Origin: Candidatus Methanovirga meridionalis
Lineage (GTDB): Archaea > Methanobacteriota > Methanobacteria > Methanobacteriales > Methanobacteriaceae
Assembly (NCBI GenBank): GCA_031289325.1
Contig: JAITPS010000009.1
Coordinates: forward strand, 1-14,863
DNA: 14,863 bases
Direction of reading: 5' to 3'
Part shown: positions 1-6,167 of the stretch, one piece after another
Position numbering within the stretch: the stretch's first letter is position 1
How the letters are laid out: each line of letters opens with the position of its first letter
Made by a program: the position numbers and the translations under genes
The notes under the pieces: generated by a model
What the model was told of the DNA's origin: nothing
Database searches by the model: none
Seen by the model: only the letters and a program-made list of their open reading frames with translations

Positions 1-480
1 AATTATTTAATTTTTATTATAATTATTTAATTTTTATTATAATTATACAATTTTAAATATTAATTTATAAAAATCTATAATTTTAAATATATTCCTTATG
101 AAAAAGTTTTTAAATTTTGAATGATAAATCTTTTTATTATAATTATTTAAATTTAAATATCATCTAATAAAAATCTATAATTTTAAATTTTAATTAATAT
201 AAGTAATTTTAAATTAATACTTTTTAATAATATTTAATTTTAAATTTTAATTAATAATATTTAATTTTAAAGAATTTATTTATTAAGAACTTTACAAAAT
301 TAACTATATTATAAATATATTTTAATTAATATAAATAATTTTAAAATAATATATTTCAATAATATTTATTTATATTTCAATAATATTTATTTTTAAAAAA
401 GCTATTTATTAAGAATTTTATCAAAATCATTATAATTAATTTTATATTAATTAAATTAATTTTATACTATTAAATTTATT
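1..480. repeat. AT-rich intergenic repeat region downstream of rpoK
   Basis: No coding sequence is visible here. The DNA is almost pure A/T and is built from repeats. It opens with two perfect copies of the 20-mer AATTATTTAATTTTTATTAT (1-20, 21-40). It contains one copy of a dispersed inverted-repeat element (103-293, listed separately) with a second copy of the element head at 409-419. A 21-bp direct repeat based on ATATTTCAATAATATTTATT occurs around 351-392. In related methanogens rpoK is usually followed closely by further genes; here the minus strand shows at least 569 bp without one. Whether a gene follows beyond the window edge cannot be seen. Confidence 0.8.
103..293 (-). mobile_element. 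MITE-like inverted-repeat element, copy A (with an extra head at 409-419)
   Basis: On the plus strand the element runs from AAAGTTTTTAA (103-113) to TTAAGAACTTT (283-293), which are inverted repeats of each other with one mismatch. Read on the minus strand it has the same order as the copies at 6539-6761 and 10036-10452: a head (GTAAAGTTCTTAATAAATAA), a body containing AAAATTTAAAATTATAG followed by ATTTTTAT, and a tail (ATCATTCAAAATTTAAA). A second head, ending in TTAAGAATTTTATCAAAA, lies at 409-426, and part of a second body lies at 50-90, so the locus looks like nested or partly duplicated copies. No transposase is encoded. A non-autonomous mobile element is one reading; a dispersed intergenic repeat with terminator or structural function is another. 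Confidence 0.5.
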
Positions 481-534
481 GTAGTAATAATAATATCAGA
501 ATGGGTAACAATCATGAAATATTATATATTTATT

Positions 535-572
535 TTTATTCTTTTTATTTATTCTTTTTATTCTTTTACCTA
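535..572 (-). repeat. Short AAAAGAATA repeat starting at the rpoK stop codon
   Basis: On the minus strand the last rpoK codons (AAA GAA TAG) form the first of about four AAAAGAATA-like units, spaced 9-13 bp, that continue into the 3' untranslated region. The stop codon therefore sits inside the repeat. Confidence 0.55.
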
Positions 573-767
573 TTCTTTTTGCTGTGAAGACTTATTGGTT
601 CTTATTATATCAAGAGGCAATACACCTGCTTCAAGTTCTAACATTGCAATATCAATTGGATCTAAAGAGTCTCCAATATTAACCTTAGGTTTTGCACCCA
701 TAGAAATTTGAATGGATCTTGCACCAAGAATTCTTGCTTTTTCAAATCTTGTTAACTTATTACTCAT
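570..767 (-). CDS. rpoK: DNA-directed RNA polymerase subunit K (Rpb6 homologue)
   Basis: RpoK is the archaeal counterpart of eukaryotic RPB6 and bacterial omega. It helps assemble and stabilise the polymerase by clamping the largest subunit. The 65-residue product is close to the usual short archaeal length. It contains the conserved Rpb6 core at about residues 5-29 (LTRFEKARILGARSIQISMG) and the following acidic/hydrophobic stretch ending LDIIRTNKSS. A good ribosome binding site (AGGAGA on the minus strand) lies about 10 nt upstream of the ATG, which supports this start. It follows rpoN in the usual euryarchaeal order, but with a 162-bp gap instead of the tight or overlapping junction usual in this cluster. 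The plus-strand open frame over the same bases is a shadow. Confidence 0.95.
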   Translation of the reverse strand: MSNKLTRFEKARILGARSIQISMGAKPKVNIGDSLDPIDIAMLELEAGVLPLDIIRTNKSSQQKE

Positions 768-929
768 TTTTAATTTTTCTCCTTAGATATAAATTTCCTA
801 AAATAATATTACTGATAAATTTTAAAATATGGGAATTTTCTAAAAATATATAGAAATTTATAAATGATATGACTTATTAATGATATGATTTATTTAAAAG
901 CTTAAAATAGAATTAACTACTGCATACAG

Positions 930-1100
930 TTATTCCCAAACTTCAACATGAGTTATAAACATTCGTCTGCAACAATATCTTTTAATATTCATATCATCAA
1001 AAATATCTTTTGGATCTTCACCTTCAGCTTTCCTTGCTTGAAATTCATCAAAGTATGCTGAAACAGGTTTTCCACAACTCATACATCTTATTGGAATCAT
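930..1100 (-). CDS. rpoN: DNA-directed RNA polymerase subunit N (Rpb10 homologue)
   Basis: This small gene encodes 56 residues beginning MIPIRCMSCGKPVSAYFDEF and ending FITHVEVWE. RpoN/Rpb10 is a zinc-binding subunit of the RNA polymerase platform that binds the D/L subunits during assembly. The four zinc ligands are visible as C-x2-C-G (residues 6 and 9) and the adjacent CC pair (residues 43-44) in the RYCCRRM motif, which is diagnostic of this family. Length fits the family (about 55-65 aa). The ribosome binding site GAGGATG lies just upstream of the ATG. Unlike the usual rps9-rpoN junction, 715 bp of non-coding DNA precede it, and TATA-like sequences at about 1133-1140 and 1177-1188 (minus strand) could give it its own promoter. 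Confidence 0.95.
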   Translation of the reverse strand: MIPIRCMSCGKPVSAYFDEFQARKAEGEDPKDIFDDMNIKRYCCRRMFITHVEVWE

Positions 1101-1131
1101 TTACATCCTCATTAATTTTATTATTAGTTAA

Positions 1132-1190
1132 AATATTTTTAATTTATAATTATGGCAATTTAGAAAATTTCATCATTTATAAATATTAAA
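1132..1190 (-). promoter_or_regulatory. Candidate rpoN promoter region
   Basis: On the minus strand two TATA-like boxes are present: ATATTTATAAATG (about 1177-1189) and ATTATAAATTAAAA (about 1132-1145). Initiation about 25 nt downstream of either would leave a leader that includes the GAGGATG ribosome binding site of rpoN. In such AT-rich DNA TATA-like strings are common, so this rests mainly on the 715-bp gap that separates rpoN from rps9. Confidence 0.35.
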
Positions 1191-1343
1191 ATGATTGTAA
1201 TTATTCCATCTGTATAAAAAGAACATTGTTTTCAAAGAAATATTGTTTTCAAAGATCTGAAATTTTCTGAAATTTGGTTTTTAATCAGGAAAAATTTAGG
1301 TCATTTACATACCATCAGATTTTTAGCCTATTTTCTTATTTTA

Positions 1344-1374
1344 AATTGTAAAAAACCGCTAAATTTACAGTACC
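1344..1374 (+). repeat. Dispersed motif GCTAAATTTACAGTACC with AATTG-A-tract flank, copy 1
   Basis: The 17-bp GCTAAATTTACAGTACC (1358-1374) is the exact reverse complement of 7881-7897. Similarity extends leftwards: both copies have AATTG(T/C)AAAAA(A/T)CC before the 17-mer, differing by a 2-bp insertion. The two copies read in opposite directions. Confidence 0.7.
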
Positions 1375-1814
1375 ATTATTCATTTAAATTTAATTTGAAT
1401 AATAATTTTAAATTTATAAAAATATTATAAAAATGACAAACATTACCATTATCACTATATAATTTAATTATAATTGATTAATTTTTATAAAATATAATTT
1501 AAATTCTTTAAAATAAAATACATTTTATCTTTAAAATAAAATACATTTTAAATTTTTATAATATAAAAAGTATTAACACTTTAAAATGAAAATATTGAAA
1601 TTTTTAAAAATATTATAAATCATCAAATAAATTTATAAATCATCAAATAAATAAAAAATTTTAAATGCTGTAATTAATTGATTCAAATATAATCCCATTA
1701 TTAATAATATAAACAATTAAAAAATTTCAAATAAATAAAGAATTTCAAATAAATAAAGAATTCATATAAATAAAGAATTTATTTAAAAAGAATTTTATTC
1801 AAATAATTAAAAAA

Positions 1815-2216
1815 TTATCTGTAACTTTTCTGTTTTCTGGCACGAGCTCCAGGACCACCATATTTTTTAGGTTCTGAACGTCTTGGATCTCCTACTAACA
1901 TTGTTCTATCATATTGTATGTACTTTTCTTTAAGATCCATGTCTTGAGTCCATTGAACTAAGCCTTTTGCAATTACCATACGAGCAGCTTCAGCTTGTCC
2001 CATTACTCCACCACCAAAAACCTTAATATTAATATCTAAATTGTCTACAATATCACCAGCCAATATTAAGGGTTCTTGTAATTTCATCTTTGCTAACTCT
2101 GGAGAGTAAAGTTCAATTGGAGATTTATTAATCCTAATTCTTCCTTTACCTTCCTTAACAGTTCCCCTTGCAATAGCTGTTTTTCTTTTTCCACTTGTGT
2201 GAATAACTTTCGTCAT
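1815..2216 (-). CDS. rps9: 30S ribosomal protein S9 (uS9)
   Basis: uS9 binds the 3' domain of 16S rRNA in the small-subunit head, and its C-terminal tail reaches towards P-site tRNA. The 133-residue product has the signature GKRKTAIARGTV (residues 9-20), the glycine-rich FGGGVMGQAEAARMVIAKGL segment (about 67-86) and the basic C-terminus ending KQKSYR, which is typical of archaeal/eukaryotic uS9. AGGAG on the minus strand lies 8-9 nt before the ATG and just after the rpl13 stop, so the two genes are 17 bp apart and probably translationally coupled. This gene appears to end the tightly packed part of the operon, since 715 bp of repeat-rich DNA follow before rpoN. Confidence 0.97.
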   Translation of the reverse strand: MTKVIHTSGKRKTAIARGTVKEGKGRIRINKSPIELYSPELAKMKLQEPLILAGDIVDNLDINIKVFGGGVMGQAEAARMVIAKGLVQWTQDMDLKEKYIQYDRTMLVGDPRRSEPKKYGGPGARARKQKSYR

Positions 2217-2233
2217 AGTTTTTACTCCTAAAA

Positions 2234-2656
2234 TTAAAATTTAGCACCTAAAAGTTTTGAAACTTCACCCAATCCAATACCTTTTTTAAGATTTTTATAC
2301 TGTGCTTGAGGTATATTAAAAGTTTCAACTTCTTTAAATTCTCTTGGAATGCCAATAAAAGCTTTTAAACCTTTATAAGCAGTTCTTCCCTTAGATTTTT
2401 TATAAGGCAACATTCCTCTAACGGTTCTTCTAAATATATCTTCAGGTCTTCTTGGATATTTAGGTCCTAAATCACGAGGATTAGAAATACTTGCTCTATC
2501 GATTCTTTGTTTATATTTAGCATAAATCCAATCTTTAGATCCTGTAATCATAATCTTTTCAGCATTTAAAACAATGATATCTTCTCCTTCAAGAAGTCTT
2601 TTACTGATTACACTTGCTAATCTACCCAATACATGACCTTCTCCATCAATAATCAT
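2234..2656 (-). CDS. rpl13: 50S ribosomal protein L13 (uL13)
   Basis: uL13 is a large-subunit protein that binds 23S rRNA early in assembly. The 140-residue product starts MIIDGEGHVLGRLASVISKR, the usual archaeal uL13 N-terminus, followed by DIIVLNAEKIMITG (about 27-40) and the basic stretch RRPEDIFRRTVRGMLPYKKSKG (about 69-90). Length matches archaeal members (about 140 aa). A GGGTGTT ribosome-binding-like sequence precedes the ATG by 4-5 nt. It lies 19 bp after rpl18e and 17 bp before rps9, in the conserved L18e-L13-S9 order, so co-transcription is likely. Confidence 0.97.
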   Translation of the reverse strand: MIIDGEGHVLGRLASVISKRLLEGEDIIVLNAEKIMITGSKDWIYAKYKQRIDRASISNPRDLGPKYPRRPEDIFRRTVRGMLPYKKSKGRTAYKGLKAFIGIPREFKEVETFNIPQAQYKNLKKGIGLGEVSKLLGAKF

Positions 2657-2675
2657 GATAACACCCTATACATTA

Positions 2676-3041
2676 TTATTCTAATATCCTAATATTACTA
2701 CCCTTAGGATTTACTTCTATTATATCTTTAATGGATATGCATTCTCCACCAATATTTTCAATTTTTTCCTTAGCTGATTCTGAAAAGTTTAAAGCCACAA
2801 CTTTAACTTTATGGTCTAAAGATCCAGCTGCTAAAACTTTACCTGGTATTAAAACAGTTTCATTATCAGTAGAAAATCTATTAATAGCAGATAAATTAAC
2901 TTCTGCTCTCCTACGAGTTGCTCTTTCAAGTCTTTTAGCAACATCTTTCCAAATAGCTGAACCTTCAACTGCATACTTATCCTTAAGAGTTCTTATAAGT
3001 TCAACAAGATTAGGATTGGTTTTATTAATTCGTTTTCCCAT
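2676..3041 (-). CDS. rpl18e: 50S ribosomal protein L18e (eL18)
   Basis: eL18 is an archaeal/eukaryotic large-subunit protein of the uL15/eL18 fold; it has no bacterial orthologue. The 121-residue product begins MGKRINKTNPNLVELIRTLK, has the basic segment KRLERATRRRAEVNLSAINR (about 37-56), the LIPGKVLAAGSLDHKVKVVA motif (about 64-83) and the AKEKIENIGG region. The very strong ribosome binding site GAGGAGG overlaps the rpoD stop region: the rpoD TAG is 14 bp before this ATG, so coupling is expected. Its presence between rpoD and rpl13 is one of the clearest archaeal signatures of the window. Confidence 0.97.
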   Translation of the reverse strand: MGKRINKTNPNLVELIRTLKDKYAVEGSAIWKDVAKRLERATRRRAEVNLSAINRFSTDNETVLIPGKVLAAGSLDHKVKVVALNFSESAKEKIENIGGECISIKDIIEVNPKGSNIRILE

Positions 3042-3055
3042 TAATTATTCCTCCT

Positions 3056-3868
3056 CTAAAAAAATTCAATAAATTTATCAGCTTTACTATTTAAAACATC
3101 ACAAGCACTTAATAAAACCTCTTTAGGAGTCATTGATCCATCAGTCTCAATTTTAAAGATAATCTTATTCTTTTCATGACTCACATCAATAGCATCATTT
3201 TCACTTGCCCTTACACAAGCTTTACATAAGGTACAATTTTCAATATTTTGTAATGTAGGTTTTTTCTTTCTATTTAATTTTAAAATATTATTTGGGCATG
3301 CTTCAACAACATCATTAGATAATTCCTCTTTATCATTAAAGGTTATTACAGGATATTGCTTATATGTACATACAGTGGTAGGCATCCATTTAGCATGTTC
3401 TTTACCTTTACCTATAATAGCTACTGCTTCAAGTTCAACTTCCTGATCTTCTTTAAGTTTTAGAATAGGTATTGTATCATAAACAGGTTTTATTTCTGGG
3501 TCATTGGAATGTAAATCCTTAGAATAAACAATTCCAGGAGTACTTTTAGTCAAACTGAAAGAAACACTACATTTAGAACAATATCCACGTGTATTATTCT
3601 CATCATCTTTACAATCACAATCTTCATTAGGAATTAACGATTCAATAGTTTTATTATCAGATACTATGGGAATTAAACCTAAACGATGAGCTAAAACCTC
3701 ATTAAACATGGATGAATCGTTTTTAATAATGCTCACATATTCAATAGTTAATTTAGGAACTTCCATCATTCCAATTCTACGTATAGCATTGGCAAATTCT
3801 ACATCTATGTCGTTAAGAACAAAAATCATTTCATTATCATTTTTTTCTTTGACTTCAATTTCCATCAT
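3056..3868 (-). CDS. rpoD: DNA-directed RNA polymerase subunit D (Rpb3 homologue) with one Fe-S-type cluster motif
   Basis: RpoD pairs with RpoL to nucleate archaeal polymerase assembly, as bacterial alpha does. The 270-residue product has the N-terminal alpha-like fold (FANAIRRIGMMEVPKLTIEYV, about 25-45; LAHRLGLIPI, about 59-68). Cysteines 84, 86, 97 and 100 sit in the insertion that carries zinc ligands in Rpb3. A ferredoxin-like domain at about 183-232 contains C191-P and C212-x2-C215-x2-C218. This is one complete four-cysteine set, while the position where a second cluster would need a cysteine (about 222) is serine, so one [4Fe-4S]-type cluster is inferred. Two adjacent ATG codons exist; the second (3865) matches the family N-terminus MEIEV slightly better. 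A 138-bp gap separates it from rps11, with a 17-bp duplication inside. Confidence 0.96.
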   Translation of the reverse strand: MMEIEVKEKNDNEMIFVLNDIDVEFANAIRRIGMMEVPKLTIEYVSIIKNDSSMFNEVLAHRLGLIPIVSDNKTIESLIPNEDCDCKDDENNTRGYCSKCSVSFSLTKSTPGIVYSKDLHSNDPEIKPVYDTIPILKLKEDQEVELEAVAIIGKGKEHAKWMPTTVCTYKQYPVITFNDKEELSNDVVEACPNNILKLNRKKKPTLQNIENCTLCKACVRASENDAIDVSHEKNKIIFKIETDGSMTPKEVLLSACDVLNSKADKFIEFF

Positions 3869-4006
3869 ACACCATTCCCATTAAACTTGTGTTAAAATTT
3901 CTAAAAATTTTCAAATTTCACTGTTTCTAAAAGAAAGCTATTTCTAAAAGAAATTTAAAAAAAATCATTGCTTTAATTTAAAGTGATTTAATTTAAAAGT
4001 CTCTAT
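3869..4006. repeat. Gap between rps11 and rpoD with a 17-bp direct duplication
   Basis: TTTCTAAAAGAAAGCTA (3924-3940) is followed immediately by TTTCTAAAAGAAATTTA (3941-3957). Just beyond, around 3958-3965, the minus strand has a run of eight T. A TTTAAATTA-like box lies near the rps11 stop on the minus strand and could be an internal promoter for rpoD. Archaeal rps11 and rpoD are usually nearly contiguous, so this gap looks like an insertion by duplication. Confidence 0.5.
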
Positions 4007-4399
4007 TTAGAGCCTTCTTCCTCTTTTACCACCAGGTCTTCCAGTACCATCGTGAGGAACAGGAGTAATATCTTCAATTTTCCCAATTTTAATTCCAGCA
4101 CGAGCTAAAGCACGAATAGTAGCTTGAGCACCAGGTCCTGGACTTCTTGGTCCGTTTCCTCCAGGAGCTCTTACTTTTATATGTAATCCAACAAAACCTT
4201 TTTCTTTAGAATCATTAGCTGCTCGAGTAGCTGCTTCCATAGCTGCAAAAGGAGATGATTCCTGCCTATCAGCACGAACAACCCTTCCACCAGACCATTG
4301 ACAAACTGTTTCTGCACCAGTAATATCAGTAACAGTTATAATAGTATTATTAAAGGAAGAATAAACATTAGCTATTCCCCATTTCTCATTTTTTGCCAT
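4007..4399 (-). CDS. rps11: 30S ribosomal protein S11 (uS11)
   Basis: uS11 lies on the platform of the small subunit and contacts 16S rRNA near the mRNA exit. The 130-residue product has the N-terminal WGIANVYSSFNNTIITVTD segment (7-25), the AAMEAATRAANDSKEKG helix (about 52-68) and the conserved C-terminus GPRSPGPGAQATIRALARAG (83-102) followed by TPVPHDGTGRPGGKRGRRL, typical of archaeal/eukaryotic uS11. GGTG precedes the ATG by 5-6 nt. It is 11 bp downstream of rps4, so co-translation with that gene is likely. Confidence 0.97.
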   Translation of the reverse strand: MAKNEKWGIANVYSSFNNTIITVTDITGAETVCQWSGGRVVRADRQESSPFAAMEAATRAANDSKEKGFVGLHIKVRAPGGNGPRSPGPGAQATIRALARAGIKIGKIEDITPVPHDGTGRPGGKRGRRL

Positions 4400-4410
4400 A
4401 AAAACACCAT

Positions 4411-4941
4411 TTAACTATTTTCCACATTATTATTAGTAAGATTATTCTCTTTAAATTGTTTAACTACTGGAGAAGATGGATAAAAATCAATAAATTCTTC
4501 CTCTCCTCTTTTAACCACATAAGCTGGGGAGTCAATTTTTCTCCCATTCATAGCTATATGTCCATGAACTACAAACATTCTCGCTTCTTTAGCTGTTCGT
4601 GCTAAACCTTTACTATGAACAACCGTTTGTAATCTTCTTCTTAAAATATCCTCAACTGTTAAGTTAAGAATATCTTCTAATCTAGCACTTTCTTCAAGAA
4701 CACCTATACGATTTAAATATCCTAACAATTTATTTCTCTCATCATTCTGATCAGCAGAAAAACCAAGAAGGTATCTTGCATCTCTACCAAATCTTCTAAC
4801 AAGAGTATCAGCTTTCCAAATCTCTTTCTTATTTTTTAAACCATACTTAGACATTAATTTGTTTTCTTCTTTAATTCTTTCAGCATTCCAAGGATGAGGT
4901 GGAGTATCATACTTTTTCCTTGATTTTCTTGGATGTCCCAT
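4411..4941 (-). CDS. rps4: 30S ribosomal protein S4 (uS4)
   Basis: uS4 is a primary 16S rRNA binding protein that initiates small-subunit assembly. The 176-residue product starts MGHPRKSRKKYDTPPHPWNA as archaeal S4 proteins do. It lacks the bacterial zinc-finger N-terminus and carries the S4 RNA-binding domain at about 103-165 (RRRLQTVVHSKGLARTAKEA, then VVHGHIAMNGRKIDSPAYVV). The C-terminus is a short polar tail rich in Asn. AAGGAGA lies 7 nt before the ATG. A 136-bp gap to rps13 contains a perfect 20-bp duplication. Confidence 0.97.
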   Translation of the reverse strand: MGHPRKSRKKYDTPPHPWNAERIKEENKLMSKYGLKNKKEIWKADTLVRRFGRDARYLLGFSADQNDERNKLLGYLNRIGVLEESARLEDILNLTVEDILRRRLQTVVHSKGLARTAKEARMFVVHGHIAMNGRKIDSPAYVVKRGEEEFIDFYPSSPVVKQFKENNLTNNNVENS

Positions 4942-4970
4942 AATAATTCTCCTTAATAGATTTATAAAAA

Positions 4971-5010
4971 TAGATAAAACATATTTTAATTAGATAAAAC
5001 ATATTTTAAT
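4971..5010. repeat. Perfect 20-bp direct duplication between rps13 and rps4
   Basis: TAGATAAAACATATTTTAAT occurs twice head to tail (4971-4990, 4991-5010) in the 136-bp gap between two genes that are usually almost contiguous. This is one of several exact 20-bp duplications in the window. Confidence 0.85.
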
Positions 5011-5077
5011 TAAAAAATTAGTTATTAAATTCAAGGATAACAAATACTAAATTAAGTATTAATTAACCTTTTCTAAA

Positions 5078-5527
5078 TTAACCTCTTCTACGTCTTACGC
5101 CTACAGATGAACCTTTTCTAAAAGTAGATTTAGTTCTTTGACCCCTAACAGGTAATCCAAGTTCATGTCTTCTTCCTTTATAACTTCGGGTCTTTCTCAT
5201 TCTATTTAAATCATCTCTTAAACTCATAACAAGATCAGATTCTATAAAATGAAAAGCTTCACCAGTAGTATAATCTTCACGTTTATTTAACATCCAAACA
5301 GGGATATTAAATTTTTTAGGATCTTTTAATAAATTTTCAATTTTTATAATATCATCATCAGAGATGTAACCAATTTTGGAATCTAAATCAAAACCTAAAG
5401 CAATTCCTATAGTTCTTGATAGAGACAATCCAACACCTTTAATGTCAGTTAAACCATGTTTAATGGTTTTATTTCCCTTGACATCCTTTCTTGAAATACG
5501 CACTAAATGCTTAAATTCGTCTTCCAT
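5078..5527 (-). CDS. rps13: 30S ribosomal protein S13 (uS13), first gene of the operon
   Basis: uS13 sits in the small-subunit head and contributes to intersubunit bridges and P-site tRNA contact. The 149-residue product has the helix-hairpin-helix-like segment LTDIKGVGLSLSRTIGIALG (26-45), the LRDDLNRMRKTRSYKGRRHE region and the conserved LPVRGQRTKSTFRKGSSVGV stretch with a basic RRRRG end. Length fits archaeal members (about 150 aa). GGAGGT lies 7 nt before the ATG and gives a clear start. It heads the minus-strand string. Upstream are a short stem-loop (5552-5575) and an array of 20-bp repeats (5621-5851), both candidate regulatory features. Confidence 0.97.
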   Translation of the reverse strand: MEDEFKHLVRISRKDVKGNKTIKHGLTDIKGVGLSLSRTIGIALGFDLDSKIGYISDDDIIKIENLLKDPKKFNIPVWMLNKREDYTTGEAFHFIESDLVMSLRDDLNRMRKTRSYKGRRHELGLPVRGQRTKSTFRKGSSVGVRRRRG

Positions 5528-5551
5528 TAAATAACCTCCATTTATCAGAGC

Positions 5552-5575
5552 AAACCTACAAAGACATGTAGATTC
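5552..5575 (-). promoter_or_regulatory. Stem-loop in the leader of the rps13 operon
   Basis: On the minus strand GAATCTACA (5575-5567) can pair with TGTAGGTTT (5560-5552) across the 6-nt loop TGTCTT, giving nine pairs including two G-U pairs. It ends about 25 nt before the rps13 start and just before the ribosome binding site, in a stretch clearly less AT-rich than its surroundings. Ribosomal protein operons are often controlled by leader structures, so a regulatory role is possible; no known leader family is recognised. Confidence 0.4.
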
Positions 5576-5620
5576 GAATGTTTAATAGATAATATCTAAA
5601 AAACACAGCTTTTACAATTA

Positions 5621-5851
5621 ATTACTTTTTAAAGCTATTAATTACTTTTTAAAGCTATCAATTACTTTTTAAAGCTATTAATTACTTTTTAAAGCTACTA
5701 ATTACTTTTTAAAGCTACTAATTACTTTTTAAAGCTACTAATTACTTTTTAAAGCTACCAATTACTTTTTAAAGCTATCAATTACTTTTTAAAGCTACCA
5801 ATTACTTTTTAAAGCTACCAATTACTTTTTAAAGCTACCAATTACTTTTTT
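5621..5851. repeat. Array of eleven and a half 20-bp units upstream of rps13
   Basis: Eleven head-to-tail units of exactly 20 bp, ATTACTTTTTAAAGCTAYYA, run from 5621 to 5840, followed by a partial unit to 5851. Eighteen positions are invariant; only positions 18 and 19 vary, always between C and T. Reading up the plus strand the pairs are TT, TC, TT, CT, CT, CT, CC, TC, CC, CC, CC, a trend from T-rich near rps13 to C-rich far from it. On the minus strand each unit contains GCTTTAAAAAG, a TATA-like string. There are no spacers, so this is not a CRISPR array. Confidence 0.95.
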
Positions 5852-6082
5852 AAAAATTATTAATTGTTTTTTTAAAAATACAAATACAATATTTAAATTT
5901 ATATCAATTAAATGAAATATTATGATAAAATTAATTTATACCAAATATAAATTAAAAGTACTAATGAATTAAAAGCACATACTAATTATAATAAAGAATT
6001 GGGCATTATAAATTTAGAGCATTATAAATTTAATGATATAATCAATATTAATTAATGATATGCTTTTAAATAAATTAATAAA
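5852..6082. other. AT-rich spacer between the 20-bp array and tRNA-Ser
   Basis: No gene is visible. The only structure noticed is a short direct repeat of GCATTATAAATTTA (two copies between 6003 and 6034). Downstream of the tRNA 3' end on the minus strand the sequence is T-rich (TTTATTAATTTATTTAAAAG), which could end tRNA transcription. Confidence 0.6.

Positions 6083-6167
<85 letters not shown>

Larger units (their letters stand above)
1101..1814. other. Long non-coding gap between rps9 and rpoN
   Basis: No open frame with coding character is visible. It holds several direct duplications: a 15-16 bp unit containing ATTGTTTTCAAAGA (about 1224-1257), a perfect 23-bp unit starting TCTTTAAAATAAAATACATT (1505-1527, 1528-1550), a perfect 20-bp unit TTATAAATCATCAAATAAAT (1613-1632, 1633-1652) and three copies of an 18-bp unit based on GAATTTCAAATAAATAAA (about 1718-1778). 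A 17-bp motif at 1358-1374 recurs inverted at 7881-7897. TATA-like sequences near 1133-1188 may serve rpoN. Just after the rps9 stop the minus strand is T-rich (TAATTTTTTAATTATTTG), consistent with an archaeal poly-T terminator. Confidence 0.75.

Noticed and set aside
514..711. Plus-strand open frame of 65 codons
   Set aside because: It is antisense to rpoK, starts in low-complexity AT repeat DNA and has no ribosome binding site.
1282..1325. Possible C/D-box small RNA on the minus strand (TGATGG ... CTGA)
   Set aside because: Box C is imperfect, no D'/C' pair or terminal stem is clear, and short boxes occur easily by chance.
2731..3072. Plus-strand open frame antisense to L18e
   Set aside because: It is the shadow of rpl18e, which has strong family motifs and a strong ribosome binding site.
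5621..5851. Possible CRISPR array
   Set aside because: The 20-bp units are contiguous with no unique spacers and there are no cas genes.
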